DNA of 64,000 nucleotides, taken from the NCBI RefSeq assembly GCF_029853675.1, contig NZ_CP122539.1:1-64000 (forward strand), written 5' to 3'. The number at the start of each line of letters is the position of its first letter. Position 1 is the first letter of the stretch. The stretch is from Tenacibaculum tangerinum. Its GTDB lineage: Bacteria; Bacteroidota; Bacteroidia; Flavobacteriales; Flavobacteriaceae. Position numbers and translations under genes: made by a program. The notes beneath the pieces are model-generated. The model made no database searches, had not been told where the DNA came from, and saw nothing but the letters and a program-made list of their open reading frames with translations. Positions 1-14,616 of the stretch are shown here, piece after piece.

Positions 1-3000
1 GGTAAATGCGTTACCAACGGCAGGGTTGACCAGTAGCGATGCAGACAATACGATTTGTTTAGGCGAGAGTGTCACCTTTACAGCTTCGGGAGGCGACGAG
101 TATGAATTTTATGTAGGTGGTATGATTGCTCAAGTACAATCAACAACAGCTACCTATACTACTACCGGTTTAGCAGACGGACAAGAAGTAACGGTTCGCG
201 TAATAAATACAACAACAGGCTGTGAGGCTACCAGTGCAGGAATCACGACCACGGTAAATGCGTTACCAACGGCAGGGTTGACCAGTAGCGATGCAGACAA
301 TACGATTTGTTTAGGCGAGAGTGTCACCTTTACAGCTTCGGGAGGCGACGAGTATGAATTTTATGTAGGTGGTATGATTGCTCAAGCACAATCAACAACA
401 GCTACCTATACTACTACCGGTTTAGCAGACGGACAAGAAGTAACGGTTCGCGTAATAAATACAACAACAGGCTGTGAGGCTACCAGTGCAGGAATCACGA
501 CCACGGTAAATGCGTTACCAACGGCAGGGTTGACCAGTAGCGATGCAGACAATACGATTTGTTTAGGCGAGAGTGTCACCTTTACAGCTTCGGGAGGCGA
601 CGAGTATGAATTTTATGTAGGTGGTATGATTGCTCAAGTACAATCAACAACAGCTACCTATACTACTACCGGTTTAGCAGACGGACAAGAAGTAACGGTT
701 CGCGTAATAAATACAACAACAGGCTGTGAGGCTACCAGTGCAGGAATCACGACCACGGTAAATGCGTTACCAACGGCAGGGTTGACCAGTAGCGATGCAG
801 ACAATACGATTTGTTTAGGCGAGAGTGTCACCTTTACAGCTTCGGGAGGCGACGAGTATGAATTTTATCTAGGTGGTATGATTGCTCAAGTACAATCAAC
901 AACAGCTACCTATACTACTACAGGCTTAGCAGACGGACAAGAAGTAACGGTTCGCGTAATAAATACGACAACAGGCTGTGAGGCTACCAGTGCAGGAATC
1001 ACGACCACGGTAAATGCGTTACCAACGGCAGGGTTGACCAGTAGCGATGCAGACAATACGATTTGTTTAGGCGAGAGTGTCACCTTTACAGCTTCGGGAG
1101 GCGACGAGTATGAATTTTATGTAGGTGGTATGATTGCTCAAGTACAATCAACAACAGCTACCTATACTACTACCGGTTTAGCAGACGGACAAGAAGTAAC
1201 GGTTCGCGTAATAAATACAACAACAGGCTGTGAGGCTACCAGTGCAGGAATCACGACCACGGTAAATGCGTTACCAACGGCAGGGTTGACCAGTAGCGAT
1301 GCAGACAATACGATTTGTTTAGGCGAGAGTGTCACCTTTACAGCTTCGGGAGGCGACGAGTATGAATTTTATGTAGGTGGTATGATTGCTCAAGTACAAT
1401 CAACAACAGCTACCTATACTACTACCGGTTTAGCAGACGGACAAGAAGTAACGGTTCGCGTAATAAATACGACAACAGGCTGTGAGGCTACCAGTGCAGG
1501 AATCACGACCACGGTAAATGCGTTACCAACGGCAGGGTTGACCAGTAGCGATGCAGACAATACGATTTGTTTAGGCGAGAGTGTCACCTTTACAGCTTCG
1601 GGAGGCGACGAGTATGAATTTTATGTAGGTGGTATGATTGCTCAAGTACAATCAACAACAGCTACCTATACTACTACCGGTTTAGCAGACGGACAAGAAG
1701 TAACGGTTCGCGTAATAAATACAACAACAGGCTGTGAGGCTACCAGTGCAGGAATCACGACCACGGTAAATGCGTTACCAACGGCAGGGTTGACCAGTAG
1801 CGATGCAGACAATACGATTTGTTTAGGCGAGAGTGTCACCTTTACAGCTTCGGGAGGCGACGAGTATGAATTTTATCTAGGTGGTATGATTGCTCAAGTA
1901 CAATCAACAACAGCTACCTATACTACTACAGGCTTAGCAGACGGACAAGAAGTAACGGTTCGCGTAATAAATACGACAACAGGCTGTGAGGCTACCAGTG
2001 CAGGAATCACGACCACGGTAAATGCGTTACCAACGGCAGGGTTGACCAGTAGCGATGCAGACAATACGATTTGTTTAGGCGAGAGTGTCACCTTTACAGC
2101 TTCGGGAGGCGACGAGTATGAATTTTATGTAGGTGGTATGATTGCTCAAGTACAATCAACAACAGCTACCTATACTACTACCGGTTTAGCAGACGGACAA
2201 GAAGTAACGGTTCGCGTAATAAATACAACAACAGGCTGTGAGGCTACCAGTGCAGGAATCACGACCACGGTAAATGCGTTACCAACGGCAGGGTTGACCA
2301 GTAGCGATGCAGACAATACGATTTGTTTAGGCGAGAGTGTCACCTTTACAGCTTCGGGAGGCGACGAGTATGAATTTTATGTAGGTGGTATGATTGCTCA
2401 AGTACAATCAACAACAGCTACCTATACTACTACCGGTTTAGCAGACGGACAAGAAGTAACGGTTCGCGTAATAAATACGACAACAGGCTGTGAGGCTACC
2501 AGTGCAGGAATCACGACCACGGTAAATGCGTTACCAACGGCAGGGTTGACCAGTAGCGATGCAGACAATACGATTTGTTTAGGCGAGAGTGTCACCTTTA
2601 CAGCTTCGGGAGGCGACGAGTATGAATTTTATGTAGGTGGTATGATTGCTCAAGCACAATCAACAACAGCTACCTATACTACTACAGGCTTAGCAGACGG
2701 ACAAGAAGTAACGGTTCGCGTAATAAATACGACAACAGGCTGTGAGGCTACCAGTGCAGGAATCACGACCACGGTAAATGCGTTACCAACGGCAGGGTTG
2801 ACCAGTAGCGATGCAGACAATACGATTTGTTTAGGCGAGAGTGTCACCTTTACAGCTTCGGGAGGCGACGAGTATGAATTTTATGTAGGTGGTATGATTG
2901 CTCAAGCACAATCAACAACAGCTACCTATACTACTACCGGTTTAGCAGACGGACAAGAAGTAACGGTTCGCGTAATAAATACAACAACAGGCTGTGAGGC

Positions 3001-6000
3001 TACCAGTGCAGGAATCACGACCACGGTAAATGCGTTACCAACGGCAGGGTTGACCAGTAGCGATGCAGACAATACGATTTGTTTAGGCGAGAGTGTCACC
3101 TTTACAGCTTCGGGAGGCGACGAGTATGAATTTTATGTAGGTGGTATGATTGCTCAAGCACAATCAACAACAGCTACCTATACTACTACCGGTTTAGCAG
3201 ACGGACAAGAAGTAACGGTTCGCGTAATAAATACGACAACAGGCTGTGAGGCTACCAGTGCAGGAATCACGACCACGGTAAATGCGTTACCAACGGCAGG
3301 GTTGACCAGTAGCGATGCAGACAATACGATTTGTTTAGGCGAGAGTGTCACCTTTACAGCTTCGGGAGGCGACGAGTATGAATTTTATGTAGGTGGTATG
3401 ATTGCTCAAGCACAATCAACAACAGCTACCTATACTACTACCGGTTTAGCAGACGGACAAGAAGTAACGGTTCGCGTAATAAATACAACAACAGGCTGTG
3501 AGGCTACCAGTGCAGGAATCACGACCACGGTAAATGCGTTACCAACGGCAGGGTTGACCAGTAGCGATGCAGACAATACGATTTGTTTAGGCGAGAGTGT
3601 CACCTTTACAGCTTCGGGAGGCGACGAGTATGAATTTTATGTAGGTGGTATGATTGCTCAAGCACAATCAACAACAGCTACCTATACTACTACAGGCTTA
3701 GCAGACGGACAAGAAGTAACGGTTCGCGTAATAAATACGACAACAGGCTGTGAGGCTACCAGTGCAGGAATCACGACCACGGTAAATGCGTTACCAACGG
3801 CAGGGTTGACCAGTAGCGATGCAGACAATACGATTTGTTTAGGCGAGAGTGTCACCTTTACAGCTTCGGGAGGCGACGAGTATGAATTTTATGTAGGTGG
3901 TATGATTGCTCAAGCACAATCAACAACAGCTACCTATACTACTACCGGTTTAGCAGACGGACAAGAAGTAACGGTTCGCGTAATAAATACAACAACAGGC
4001 TGTGAGGCTACCAGTGCAGGAATCACGACCACGGTAAATGCGTTACCAACGGCAGGGTTGACCAGTAGCGATGCAGACAATACGATTTGTTTAGGCGAGA
4101 GTGTCACCTTTACAGCTTCGGGAGGCGACGAGTATGAATTTTATGTAGGTGGTATGATTGCTCAAGCACAATCAACAACAGCTACCTATACTACTACAGG
4201 CTTAGCAGACGGACAAGAAGTAACGGTTCGCGTAATAAATACGACAACAGGCTGTGAGGCTACCAGTGCAGGAATCACGACCACGGTAAATGCGTTACCA
4301 ACGGCAGGGTTGACCAGTAGCGATGCAGACAATACGATCTGTTTAGGCGAGAGTGTCACCTTTACAGCTTCGGGAGGCGACGAGTATGAATTTTATGTAG
4401 GTGGTATGATTGCTCAAGCACAATCAACAACAGCTACCTATACTACTACCGGCTTAGCAGACGGACAAGAAGTAACGGTTCGCGTAATAAATACAACAAC
4501 AGGCTGTGAGGCTACCAGTGCAGGAATCACGACCACGGTAAATGCGTTACCAACGGCAGGGTTGACCAGTAGCGATGCAGACAATACGATTTGTTTAGGC
4601 GAGAGTGTCACCTTTACAGCTTCGGGAGGCGACGAGTATGAATTTTATGTAGGTGGTATGATTGCTCAAGCACAATCAACAACAGCTACCTATACTACTA
4701 CAGGCTTAGCAGACGGACAAGAAGTAACGGTTCGCGTAATAAATACGACAACAGGCTGTGAGGCTACCAGTGCAGGAATCACGACCACGGTAAATGCGTT
4801 ACCAACGGCAGGGTTGACCAGTAGCGATGCAGACAATACGATTTGTTTAGGCGAGAGTGTCACCTTTACAGCTTCGGGAGGCGACGAGTATGAATTTTAT
4901 GTAGGTGGTATGATTGCTCAAGCACAATCAACAACAGCTACCTATACTACTACAGGCTTAGCAGACGGACAAGAAGTAACGGTTCGCGTAATAAATACGA
5001 CAACAGGCTGTGAGGCTACCAGTGCAGGAATCACGACCACGGTAAATGCGTTACCAACGGCAGGGTTGACCAGTAGCGATGCAGACAATACGATTTGTTT
5101 AGGCGAGAGTGTCACCTTTACAGCTTCGGGAGGCGACGAGTATGAATTTTATGTAGGTGGTATGATTGCTCAAGCACAATCAACAACAGCTACCTATACT
5201 ACTACAGGCTTAGCAGACGGACAAGAAGTAACGGTTCGCGTAATAAATACGACAACAGGCTGTGAGGCTACCAGTGCAGGAATCACGACCACGGTAAATG
5301 CGTTACCAACGGCAGGGTTGACCAGTAGCGATGCAGACAATACGATTTGTTTAGGCGAGAGTGTCACCTTTACAGCTTCGGGAGGCGACGAGTATGAATT
5401 TTATCTAGGTGGTATGATTGCTCAAGTACAATCAACAACAGCTACCTATACTACTACAGGCTTAGCAGACGGACAAGAAGTAACGGTTCGCGTAATAAAT
5501 ACGACAACAGGCTGTGAGGCTACCAGTGCAGGAATCACGACCACGGTAAATGCGTTACCAACGGCAGGGTTGACCAGTAGCGATGCAGACAATACGATTT
5601 GTTTAGGCGAGAGTGTCACCTTTACAGCTTCGGGAGGCGACGAGTATGAATTTTATGTAGGTGGTATGATTGCTCAAGCACAATCAACAACAGCTACCTA
5701 TACTACTACCGGTTTAGCAGACGGACAAGAAGTAACGGTTCGCGTAATAAATACAACAACAGGCTGTGAGGCTACCAGTGCAGGAATCACGACCACGGTA
5801 AATGCGTTACCAACGGCAGGGTTGACCAGTAGCGATGCAGACAATACGATTTGTTTAGGCGAGAGTGTCACCTTTACAGCTTCGGGAGGCGACGAGTATG
5901 AATTTTATGTAGGTGGTATGATTGCTCAAGCACAATCAACAACAGCTACCTATACTACTACCGGTTTAGCAGACGGACAAGAAGTAACGGTTCGCGTAAT

Positions 6001-9000
6001 AAATACAACAACAGGCTGTGAGGCTACCAGTGCAGGAATCACGACCACGGTAAATGCGTTACCAACGGCAGGGTTGACCAGTAGCGATGCAGACAATACG
6101 ATTTGTTTAGGCGAGAGTGTCACCTTTACAGCTTCGGGAGGCGACGAGTATGAATTTTATGTAGGTGGTATGATTGCTCAAGCACAATCAACAACAGCTA
6201 CCTATACTACTACCGGTTTAGCAGACGGACAAGAAGTAACGGTTCGCGTAATAAATACAACAACAGGCTGTGAGGCTACCAGTGCAGGAATCACGACCAC
6301 GGTAAATGCGTTACCAACGGCAGGGTTGACCAGTAGCGATGCAGACAATACGATTTGTTTAGGCGAGAGTGTCACCTTTACAGCTTCGGGAGGCGACGAG
6401 TATGAATTTTATGTAGGTGGTATGATTGCTCAAGTACAATCAACAACAGCTACCTATACTACTACCGGTTTAGCAGACGGACAAGAAGTAACGGTTCGCG
6501 TAATAAATACAACAACAGGCTGTGAGGCTACCAGTGCAGGAATCACGACCACGGTAAATGCGTTACCAACGGCAGGGTTGACCAGTAGCGATGCAGACAA
6601 TACGATTTGTTTAGGCGAGAGTGTCACCTTTACAGCTTCGGGAGGCGACGAGTATGAATTTTATGTAGGTGGTATGATTGCTCAAGCACAATCAACAACA
6701 GCTACCTATACTACTACCGGTTTAGCAGACGGACAAGAAGTAACGGTTCGCGTAATAAATACAACAACAGGCTGTGAGGCTACCAGTGCAGGAATCACGA
6801 CCACGGTAAATGCGTTACCAACGGCAGGGTTGACCAGTAGCGATGCAGACAATACGATTTGTTTAGGCGAGAGTGTCATCTTTACAGCTTCGGGAGGCGA
6901 CGAGTATGAATTTTATGTAGGTGGTATGATTGCTCAAGTACAATCAACAACAGCTACCTATACTACTACCGGTTTAGCAGACGGACAAGAAGTAACGGTT
7001 CGCGTAATAAATACAACAACAGGCTGTGAGGCTACCAGTGCAGGAATCACGACCACGGTAAATGCGTTACCAACGGCAGGGTTGACCAGTAGCGATGCAG
7101 ACAATACGATTTGTTTAGGCGAGAGTGTCACCTTTACAGCTTCGGGAGGCGACGAGTATGAATTTTATGTAGGTGGTATGATTGCTCAAGCACAATCAAC
7201 AACAGCTACCTATACTACTACCGGTTTAGCAGACGGACAAGAAGTAACGGTTCGCGTAATAAATACAACAACAGGCTGTGAGGCTACCAGTGCAGGAATC
7301 ACGACCACGGTAAATGCGTTACCAACGGCAGGGTTGACCAGTAGCGATGCAGACAATACGATTTGTTTAGGCGAGAGTGTCACCTTTACAGCTTCGGGAG
7401 GCGACGAGTATGAATTTTATGTAGGTGGTATGATTGCTCAAGTACAATCAACAACAGCTACCTATACTACTACCGGTTTAGCAGACGGACAAGAAGTAAC
7501 GGTTCGCGTAATAAATACAACAACAGGCTGTGAGGCTACCAGTGCAGGAATCACGACCACGGTAAATGCGTTACCAACGGCAGGGTTGACCAGTAGCGAT
7601 GCAGACAATACGATTTGTTTAGGCGAGAGTGTCACCTTTACAGCTTCGGGAGGCGACGAGTATGAATTTTATGTAGGTGGTATGATTGCTCAAGCACAAT
7701 CAACAACAGCTACCTATACTACTACCGGCTTAGCAGACGGACAAGAAGTAACGGTTCGCGTAATAAATACAACAACAGGCTGTGAGGCTACCAGTGCAGG
7801 AATCACGACCACGGTAAATGCGTTACCAACGGCAGGGTTGACCAGTAGCGATGCAGACAATACGATTTGTTTAGGCGAGAGTGTCACCTTTACAGCTTCG
7901 GGAGGCGACGAGTATGAATTTTATGTAGGTGGTATGATTGCTCAAGCACAATCAACAACAGCTACCTATACTACTACAGGCTTAGCAGACGGACAAGAAG
8001 TAACGGTTCGCGTAATAAATACGACAACAGGCTGTGAGGCTACCAGTGCAGGAATCACGACCACGGTAAATGCGTTACCAACGGCAGGGTTGACCAGTAG
8101 CGATGCAGACAATACGATTTGTTTAGGCGAGAGTGTCACCTTTACAGCTTCGGGAGGCGACGAGTATGAATTTTATGTAGGTGGTATGATTGCTCAAGCA
8201 CAATCAACAACAGCTACCTATACTACTACAGGCTTAGCAGACGGACAAGAAGTAACGGTTCGCGTAATAAATACAACAACAGGCTGTGAGGCTACCAGTG
8301 CAGGAATCACGACCACGGTAAATGCGTTACCAACGGCAGGGTTGACCAGTAGCGATGCAGACAATACGATTTGTTTAGGCGAGAGTGTCACCTTTACAGC
8401 TTCGGGAGGCGACGAGTATGAATTTTATGTAGGTGGTATGATTGCTCAAGCACAATCAACAACAGCTACCTATACTACTACCGGTTTAGCAGACGGACAA
8501 GAAGTAACGGTTCGCGTAATAAATACAACAACAGGCTGTGAGGCTACCAGTGCAGGAATCACGACCACGGTAAATGCGTTACCAACGGCAGGGTTGACCA
8601 GTAGCGATGCAGACAATACGATTTGTTTAGGCGAGAGTGTCACCTTTACAGCTTCGGGAGGCGACGAGTATGAATTTTATCTAGGTGGTATGATTGCTCA
8701 AGTACAATCAACAACAGCTACCTATACTACTACCGGTTTAGCAGACGGACAAGAAGTAACGGTTCGCGTAATAAATACAACAACAGGCTGTGAGGCTACC
8801 AGTGCAGGAATCACGACCACGGTAAATGCGTTACCAACGGCAGGGTTGACCAGTAGCGATGCAGACAATACGATTTGTTTAGGCGAGAGTGTCACCTTTA
8901 CAGCTTCGGGAGGCGACGAGTATGAATTTTATGTAGGTGGTATGATTGCTCAAGCACAATCAACAACAGCTACCTATACTACTACAGGCTTAGCAGACGG

Positions 9001-12000
9001 ACAAGAAGTAACGGTTCGCGTAATAAATACAACAACAGGCTGTGAGGCTACCAGTGCAGGAATCACGACCACGGTAAATGCGTTACCAACGGCAGGGTTG
9101 ACCAGTAGCGATGCAGACAATACGATTTGTTTAGGCGAGAGTGTCACCTTTACAGCTTCGGGAGGCGACGAGTATGAATTTTATGTAGGTGGTATGATTG
9201 CTCAAGTACAATCAACAACAGCTACCTATACTACTACCGGTTTAGCAGACGGACAAGAAGTAACGGTTCGCGTAATAAATACAACAACAGGCTGTGAGGC
9301 TACCAGTGCAGGAATCACGACCACGGTAAATGCGTTACCAACGGCAGGGTTGACCAGTAGCGATGCAGACAATACGATTTGTTTAGGCGAGAGTGTCACC
9401 TTTACAGCTTCGGGAGGCGACGAGTATGAATTTTATGTAGGTGGTATGATTGCTCAAGCACAATCAACAACAGCTACCTATACTACTACCGGTTTAGCAG
9501 ACGGACAAGAAGTAACGGTTCGCGTAATAAATACAACAACAGGCTGTGAGGCTACCAGTGCAGGAATCACGACCACGGTAAATGCGTTACCAACGGCAGG
9601 GTTGACCAGTAGCGATGCAGACAATACGATTTGTTTAGGCGAGAGTGTCACCTTTACAGCTTCGGGAGGCGACGAGTATGAATTTTATGTAGGTGGTATG
9701 ATTGCTCAAGTACAATCAACAACAGCTACCTATACTACTACCGGTTTAGCAGACGGACAAGAAGTAACGGTTCGCGTAATAAATACAACAACAGGCTGTG
9801 AGGCTACCAGTGCAGGAATCACGACCACGGTAAATGCGTTACCAACGGCAGGGTTGACCAGTAGCGATGCAGACAATACGATTTGTTTAGGCGAGAGTGT
9901 CACCTTTACAGCTTCGGGAGGCGACGAGTATGAATTTTATGTAGGTGGTATGATTGCTCAAGTACAATCAACAACAGCTACCTATACTACTACCGGTTTA
10001 GCAGACGGACAAGAAGTAACGGTTCGCGTAATAAATACAACAACAGGCTGTGAGGCTACCAGTGCAGGAATCACGACCACGGTAAATGCGTTACCAACGG
10101 CAGGGTTGACCAGTAGCGATGCAGACAATACGATTTGTTTAGGCGAGAGTGTCACCTTTACAGCTTCGGGAGGCGACGAGTATGAATTTTATGTAGGTGG
10201 TATGATTGCTCAAGTACAATCAACAACAGCTACCTATACTACTACCGGTTTAGCAGACGGACAAGAAGTAACGGTTCGCGTAATAAATACAACAACAGGC
10301 TGTGAGGCTACCAGTGCAGGAATCACGACCACGGTAAATGCGTTACCAACGGCAGGGTTGACCAGTAGCGATGCAGACAATACGATTTGTTTAGGCGAGA
10401 GTGTCACCTTTACAGCTTCGGGAGGCGACGAGTATGAATTTTATGTAGGTGGTATGATTGCTCAAGCACAATCAACAACAGCTACCTATACTACTACAGG
10501 CTTAGCAGACGGACAAGAAGTAACGGTTCGCGTAATAAATACAACAACAGGCTGTGAGGCTACCAGTGCAGGAATCACGACCACGGTAAATGCGTTACCA
10601 ACGGCAGGGTTGACCAGTAGCGATGCAGACAATACGATTTGTTTAGGCGAGAGTGTCACCTTTACAGCTTCGGGAGGCGACGAGTATGAATTTTATGTAG
10701 GTGGTATGATTGCTCAAGCACAATCAACAACAGCTACCTATACTACTACCGGCTTAGCAGACGGACAAGAAGTAACGGTTCGCGTAATAAATACGACAAC
10801 AGGCTGTGAGGCTACCAGTGCAGGAATCACGACCACGGTAAATGCGTTACCAACGGCAGGGTTGACCAGTAGCGATGCAGACAATACGATTTGTTTAGGC
10901 GAGAGTGTCACCTTTACAGCTTCGGGAGGCGACGAGTATGAATTTTATGTAGGTGGTATGATTGCTCAAGCACAATCAACAACAGCTACCTATACTACTA
11001 CCGGTTTAGCAGACGGACAAGAAGTAACGGTTCGCGTAATAAATACAACAACAGGCTGTGAGGCTACCAGTGCAGGAATCACGACCACGGTAAATGCGTT
11101 ACCAACGGCAGGGTTGACCAGTAGCGATGCAGACAATACGATTTGTTTAGGCGAGAGTGTCACCTTTACAGCTTCGGGAGGCGACGAGTATGAATTTTAT
11201 GTAGGTGGTATGATTGCTCAAGTACAATCAACAACAGCTACCTATACTACTACAGGCTTAGCAGACGGACAAGAAGTAACGGTTCGCGTAATAAATACAA
11301 CAACAGGCTGTGAGGCTACCAGTGCAGGAATCACGACCACGGTAAATGCGTTACCAACGGCAGGGTTGACCAGTAGCGATGCAGACAATACGATTTGTTT
11401 AGGCGAGAGTGTCACCTTTACAGCTTCGGGAGGCGACGAGTATGAATTTTATGTAGGTGGTATGATTGCTCAAGTACAATCAACAACAGCTACCTATACT
11501 ACTACCGGTTTAGCAGACGGACAAGAAGTAACGGTTCGCGTAATAAATACAACAACAGGCTGTGAGGCTACCAGTGCAGGAATCACGACCACGGTAAATG
11601 CGTTACCAACGGCAGGGTTGACCAGTAGCGATGCAGACAATACGATTTGTTTAGGCGAGAGTGTCACCTTTACAGCTTCGGGAGGCGACGAGTATGAATT
11701 TTATGTAGGTGGTATGATTGCTCAAGCACAATCAACAACAGCTACCTATACTACTACCGGTTTAGCAGACGGACAAGAAGTAACGGTTCGCGTAATAAAT
11801 ACAACAACAGGCTGTGAGGCTACCAGTGCAGGAATCACGACCACGGTAAATGCGTTACCAACGGCAGGGTTGACCAGTAGCGATGCAGACAATACGATTT
11901 GTTTAGGCGAGAGTGTCACCTTTACAGCTTCGGGAGGCGACGAGTATGAATTTTATGTAGGTGGTATGATTGCTCAAGTACAATCAACAACAGCTACCTA

Positions 12001-14616
12001 TACTACTACCGGTTTAGCAGACGGACAAGAAGTAACGGTTCGCGTAATAAATACAACAACAGGCTGTGAGGCTACCAGTGCAGGAATCACGACCACGGTA
12101 AATGCGTTACCAACGGCAGGGTTGACCAGTAGCGATGCAGACAATACGATTTGTTTAGGCGAGAGTGTCACCTTTACAGCTTCGGGAGGCGACGAGTATG
12201 AATTTTATGTAGGTGGTATGATTGCTCAAGTACAATCAACAACAGCTACCTATACTACTACCGGTTTAGCAGACGGACAAGAAGTAACGGTTCGCGTAAT
12301 AAATACAACAACAGGCTGTGAGGCTACCAGTGCAGGAATCACGACCACGGTAAATGCGTTACCAACGGCAGGGTTGACCAGTAGCGATGCAGACAATACG
12401 ATTTGTTTAGGCGAGAGTGTCACCTTTACAGCTTCGGGAGGCGACGAGTATGAATTTTATGTAGGTGGTATGATTGCTCAAGTACAATCAACAACAGCTA
12501 CCTATACTACTACCGGTTTAGCAGACGGACAAGAAGTAACGGTTCGCGTAATAAATACAACAACAGGCTGTGAGGCTACCAGTGCAGGAATCACGACCAC
12601 GGTAAATGCGTTACCAACGGCAGGGTTGACCAGTAGCGATGCAGACAATACGATTTGTTTAGGCGAGAGTGTCACCTTTACAGCTTCGGGAGGCGACGAG
12701 TATGAATTTTATGTAGGTGGTATGATTGCTCAAGTACAATCAACAACAGCTACCTATACTACTACCGGTTTAGCAGACGGACAAGAAGTAACGGTTCGCG
12801 TAATAAATACAACAACAGGCTGTGAGGCTACCAGTGCAGGAATCACGACCACGGTAAATGCGTTACCAACGGCAGGGTTGACCAGTAGCGATGCAGACAA
12901 TACGATTTGTTTAGGCGAGAGTGTCACCTTTACAGCTTCGGGAGGCGACGAGTATGAATTTTATGTAGGTGGTATGATTGCTCAAGTACAATCAACAACA
13001 GCTACCTATACTACTACCGGTTTAGCAGACGGACAAGAAGTAACGGTTCGCGTAATAAATACAACAACAGGCTGTGAGGCTACCAGTGCAGGAATCACGA
13101 CCACGGTAAATGCGTTACCAACGGCAGGGTTGACCAGTAGCGATGCAGACAATACGATTTGTTTAGGCGAGAGTGTCACCTTTACAGCTTCGGGAGGCGA
13201 CGAGTATGAATTTTATCTAGGTGGTATGATTGCTCAAGTACAATCAACAACAGCTACCTATACTACTACCGGTTTAGCAGACGGACAAGAAGTAACGGTT
13301 CGCGTAATAAATACAACAACAGGCTGTGAGGCTACCAGTGCAGGAATCACGACCACGGTAAATGCGTTACCAACGGCAGGGTTGACCAGTAGCGATGCAG
13401 ACAATACGATTTGTTTAGGCGAGAGTGTCACCTTTACAGCTTCGGGAGGCGACGAGTATGAATTTTATGTAGGTGGTATGATTGCTCAAGCACAATCAAC
13501 AACAGCTACCTATACTACTACCGGTTTAGCAGACGGACAAGAAGTAACGGTTCGCGTAATAAATACAACAACAGGCTGTGAGGCTACCAGTGCAGGAATC
13601 ACGACCACGGTAAATGCGTTACCAACGGCAGGGTTGACCAGTAGCGATGCAGACAATACGATTTGTTTAGGCGAGAGTGTCACCTTTACAGCTTCGGGAG
13701 GCGACGAGTATGAATTTTATCTAGGTGGTATGATTGCTCAAGTACAATCAACAACAGCTACCTATACTACTACCGGTTTAGCAGACGGACAAGAAGTAAC
13801 GGTTCGCGTAATAAATACAACAACAGGCTGTGAGGCTACCAGTGCAGGAATCACGACCACGGTAAATGCGTTACCAACGGCAGGGTTGACCAGTAGCGAT
13901 GCAGACAATACGATTTGTTTAGGCGAGAGTGTCACCTTTACAGCTTCGGGAGGCGACGAGTATGAATTTTATGTAGATGGTATGATTGCTCAAGTACAAT
14001 CAACAACAGCTACCTATACTACTACCGGTTTAGCAGACGGACAAGAAGTAACGGTTCGCGTAATAAATACAACAACAGGCTGTGAGGCTACCAGTGCAGG
14101 AATCACGACCACGGTAAATGCGTTACCAACGGCAGGGTTGACCAGTAGCGATGCAGACAATACGATTTGTTTAGGCGAGAGTGTTACCTTTACAGCTTCG
14201 GGAGGCGACGAGTATGAATTTTATGTAGGTGGTATGATTGCTCAAGTACAATCAACAACAGCTACCTATACTACTACCGGTTTAGCAGACGGACAAGAAG
14301 TAACGGTTCGCGTAATAAATACAACAACAGGCTGTGAGGCTACCAGTGCAGGAATCACGACCACGGTAAATGCGTTACCAACGGCAGGGTTGACCAGTAG
14401 CGATGCAGACAATACGATCTGTTTAGGCGAGAGTGTCACCTTTACAGCTTCGGGAGGCGACGAGTATGAATTTTATGTAGGTGGTATGATTGCTCAAGTA
14501 CAATCAACAACAGCTACCTATACTACTACCGGTTTAGCAGACGGACAAGAAGTAACGGTTCGCGTAATAAATACAACAACAGGCTGTGAGGCTACCAGTA
14601 CAGGAATTATAATGAA
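1..14616 (+). repeat. Tandem array of ~58 copies of a 252-bp coding repeat
   Basis: The unit beginning ggtaaatgcgttacc recurs exactly every 252 bp (1, 253, 505 ... 14365), with no indels seen. The 58th copy diverges near 14599. Copies differ at only a few positions: GTA/CTA (Val/Leu), GTA/GCA (Val/Ala), ACCGGTTTA/ACAGGCTTA/ACCGGCTTA (silent) and ACA/ACG (silent). Single private changes include a Thr-to-Ile change at 6889, Gly-to-Asp near 13977 and silent changes at 4338, 14184 and 14418. The array continues past the left edge. Near-identity of silent sites indicates recent expansion or ongoing homogenisation. Confidence 0.98.

Noticed and set aside
26..28. TTG at 26 as the start of the giant adhesin
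   Set aside because: The frame is open to base 2 and encodes normal repeat sequence (VNALPTAG), so the gene starts upstream of the window.
1..14616. CRISPR or satellite DNA reading of the 252-bp array
   Set aside because: The unit is a multiple of three, stays in one open frame across all copies and encodes an Ig-like fold; there are no unique spacers.
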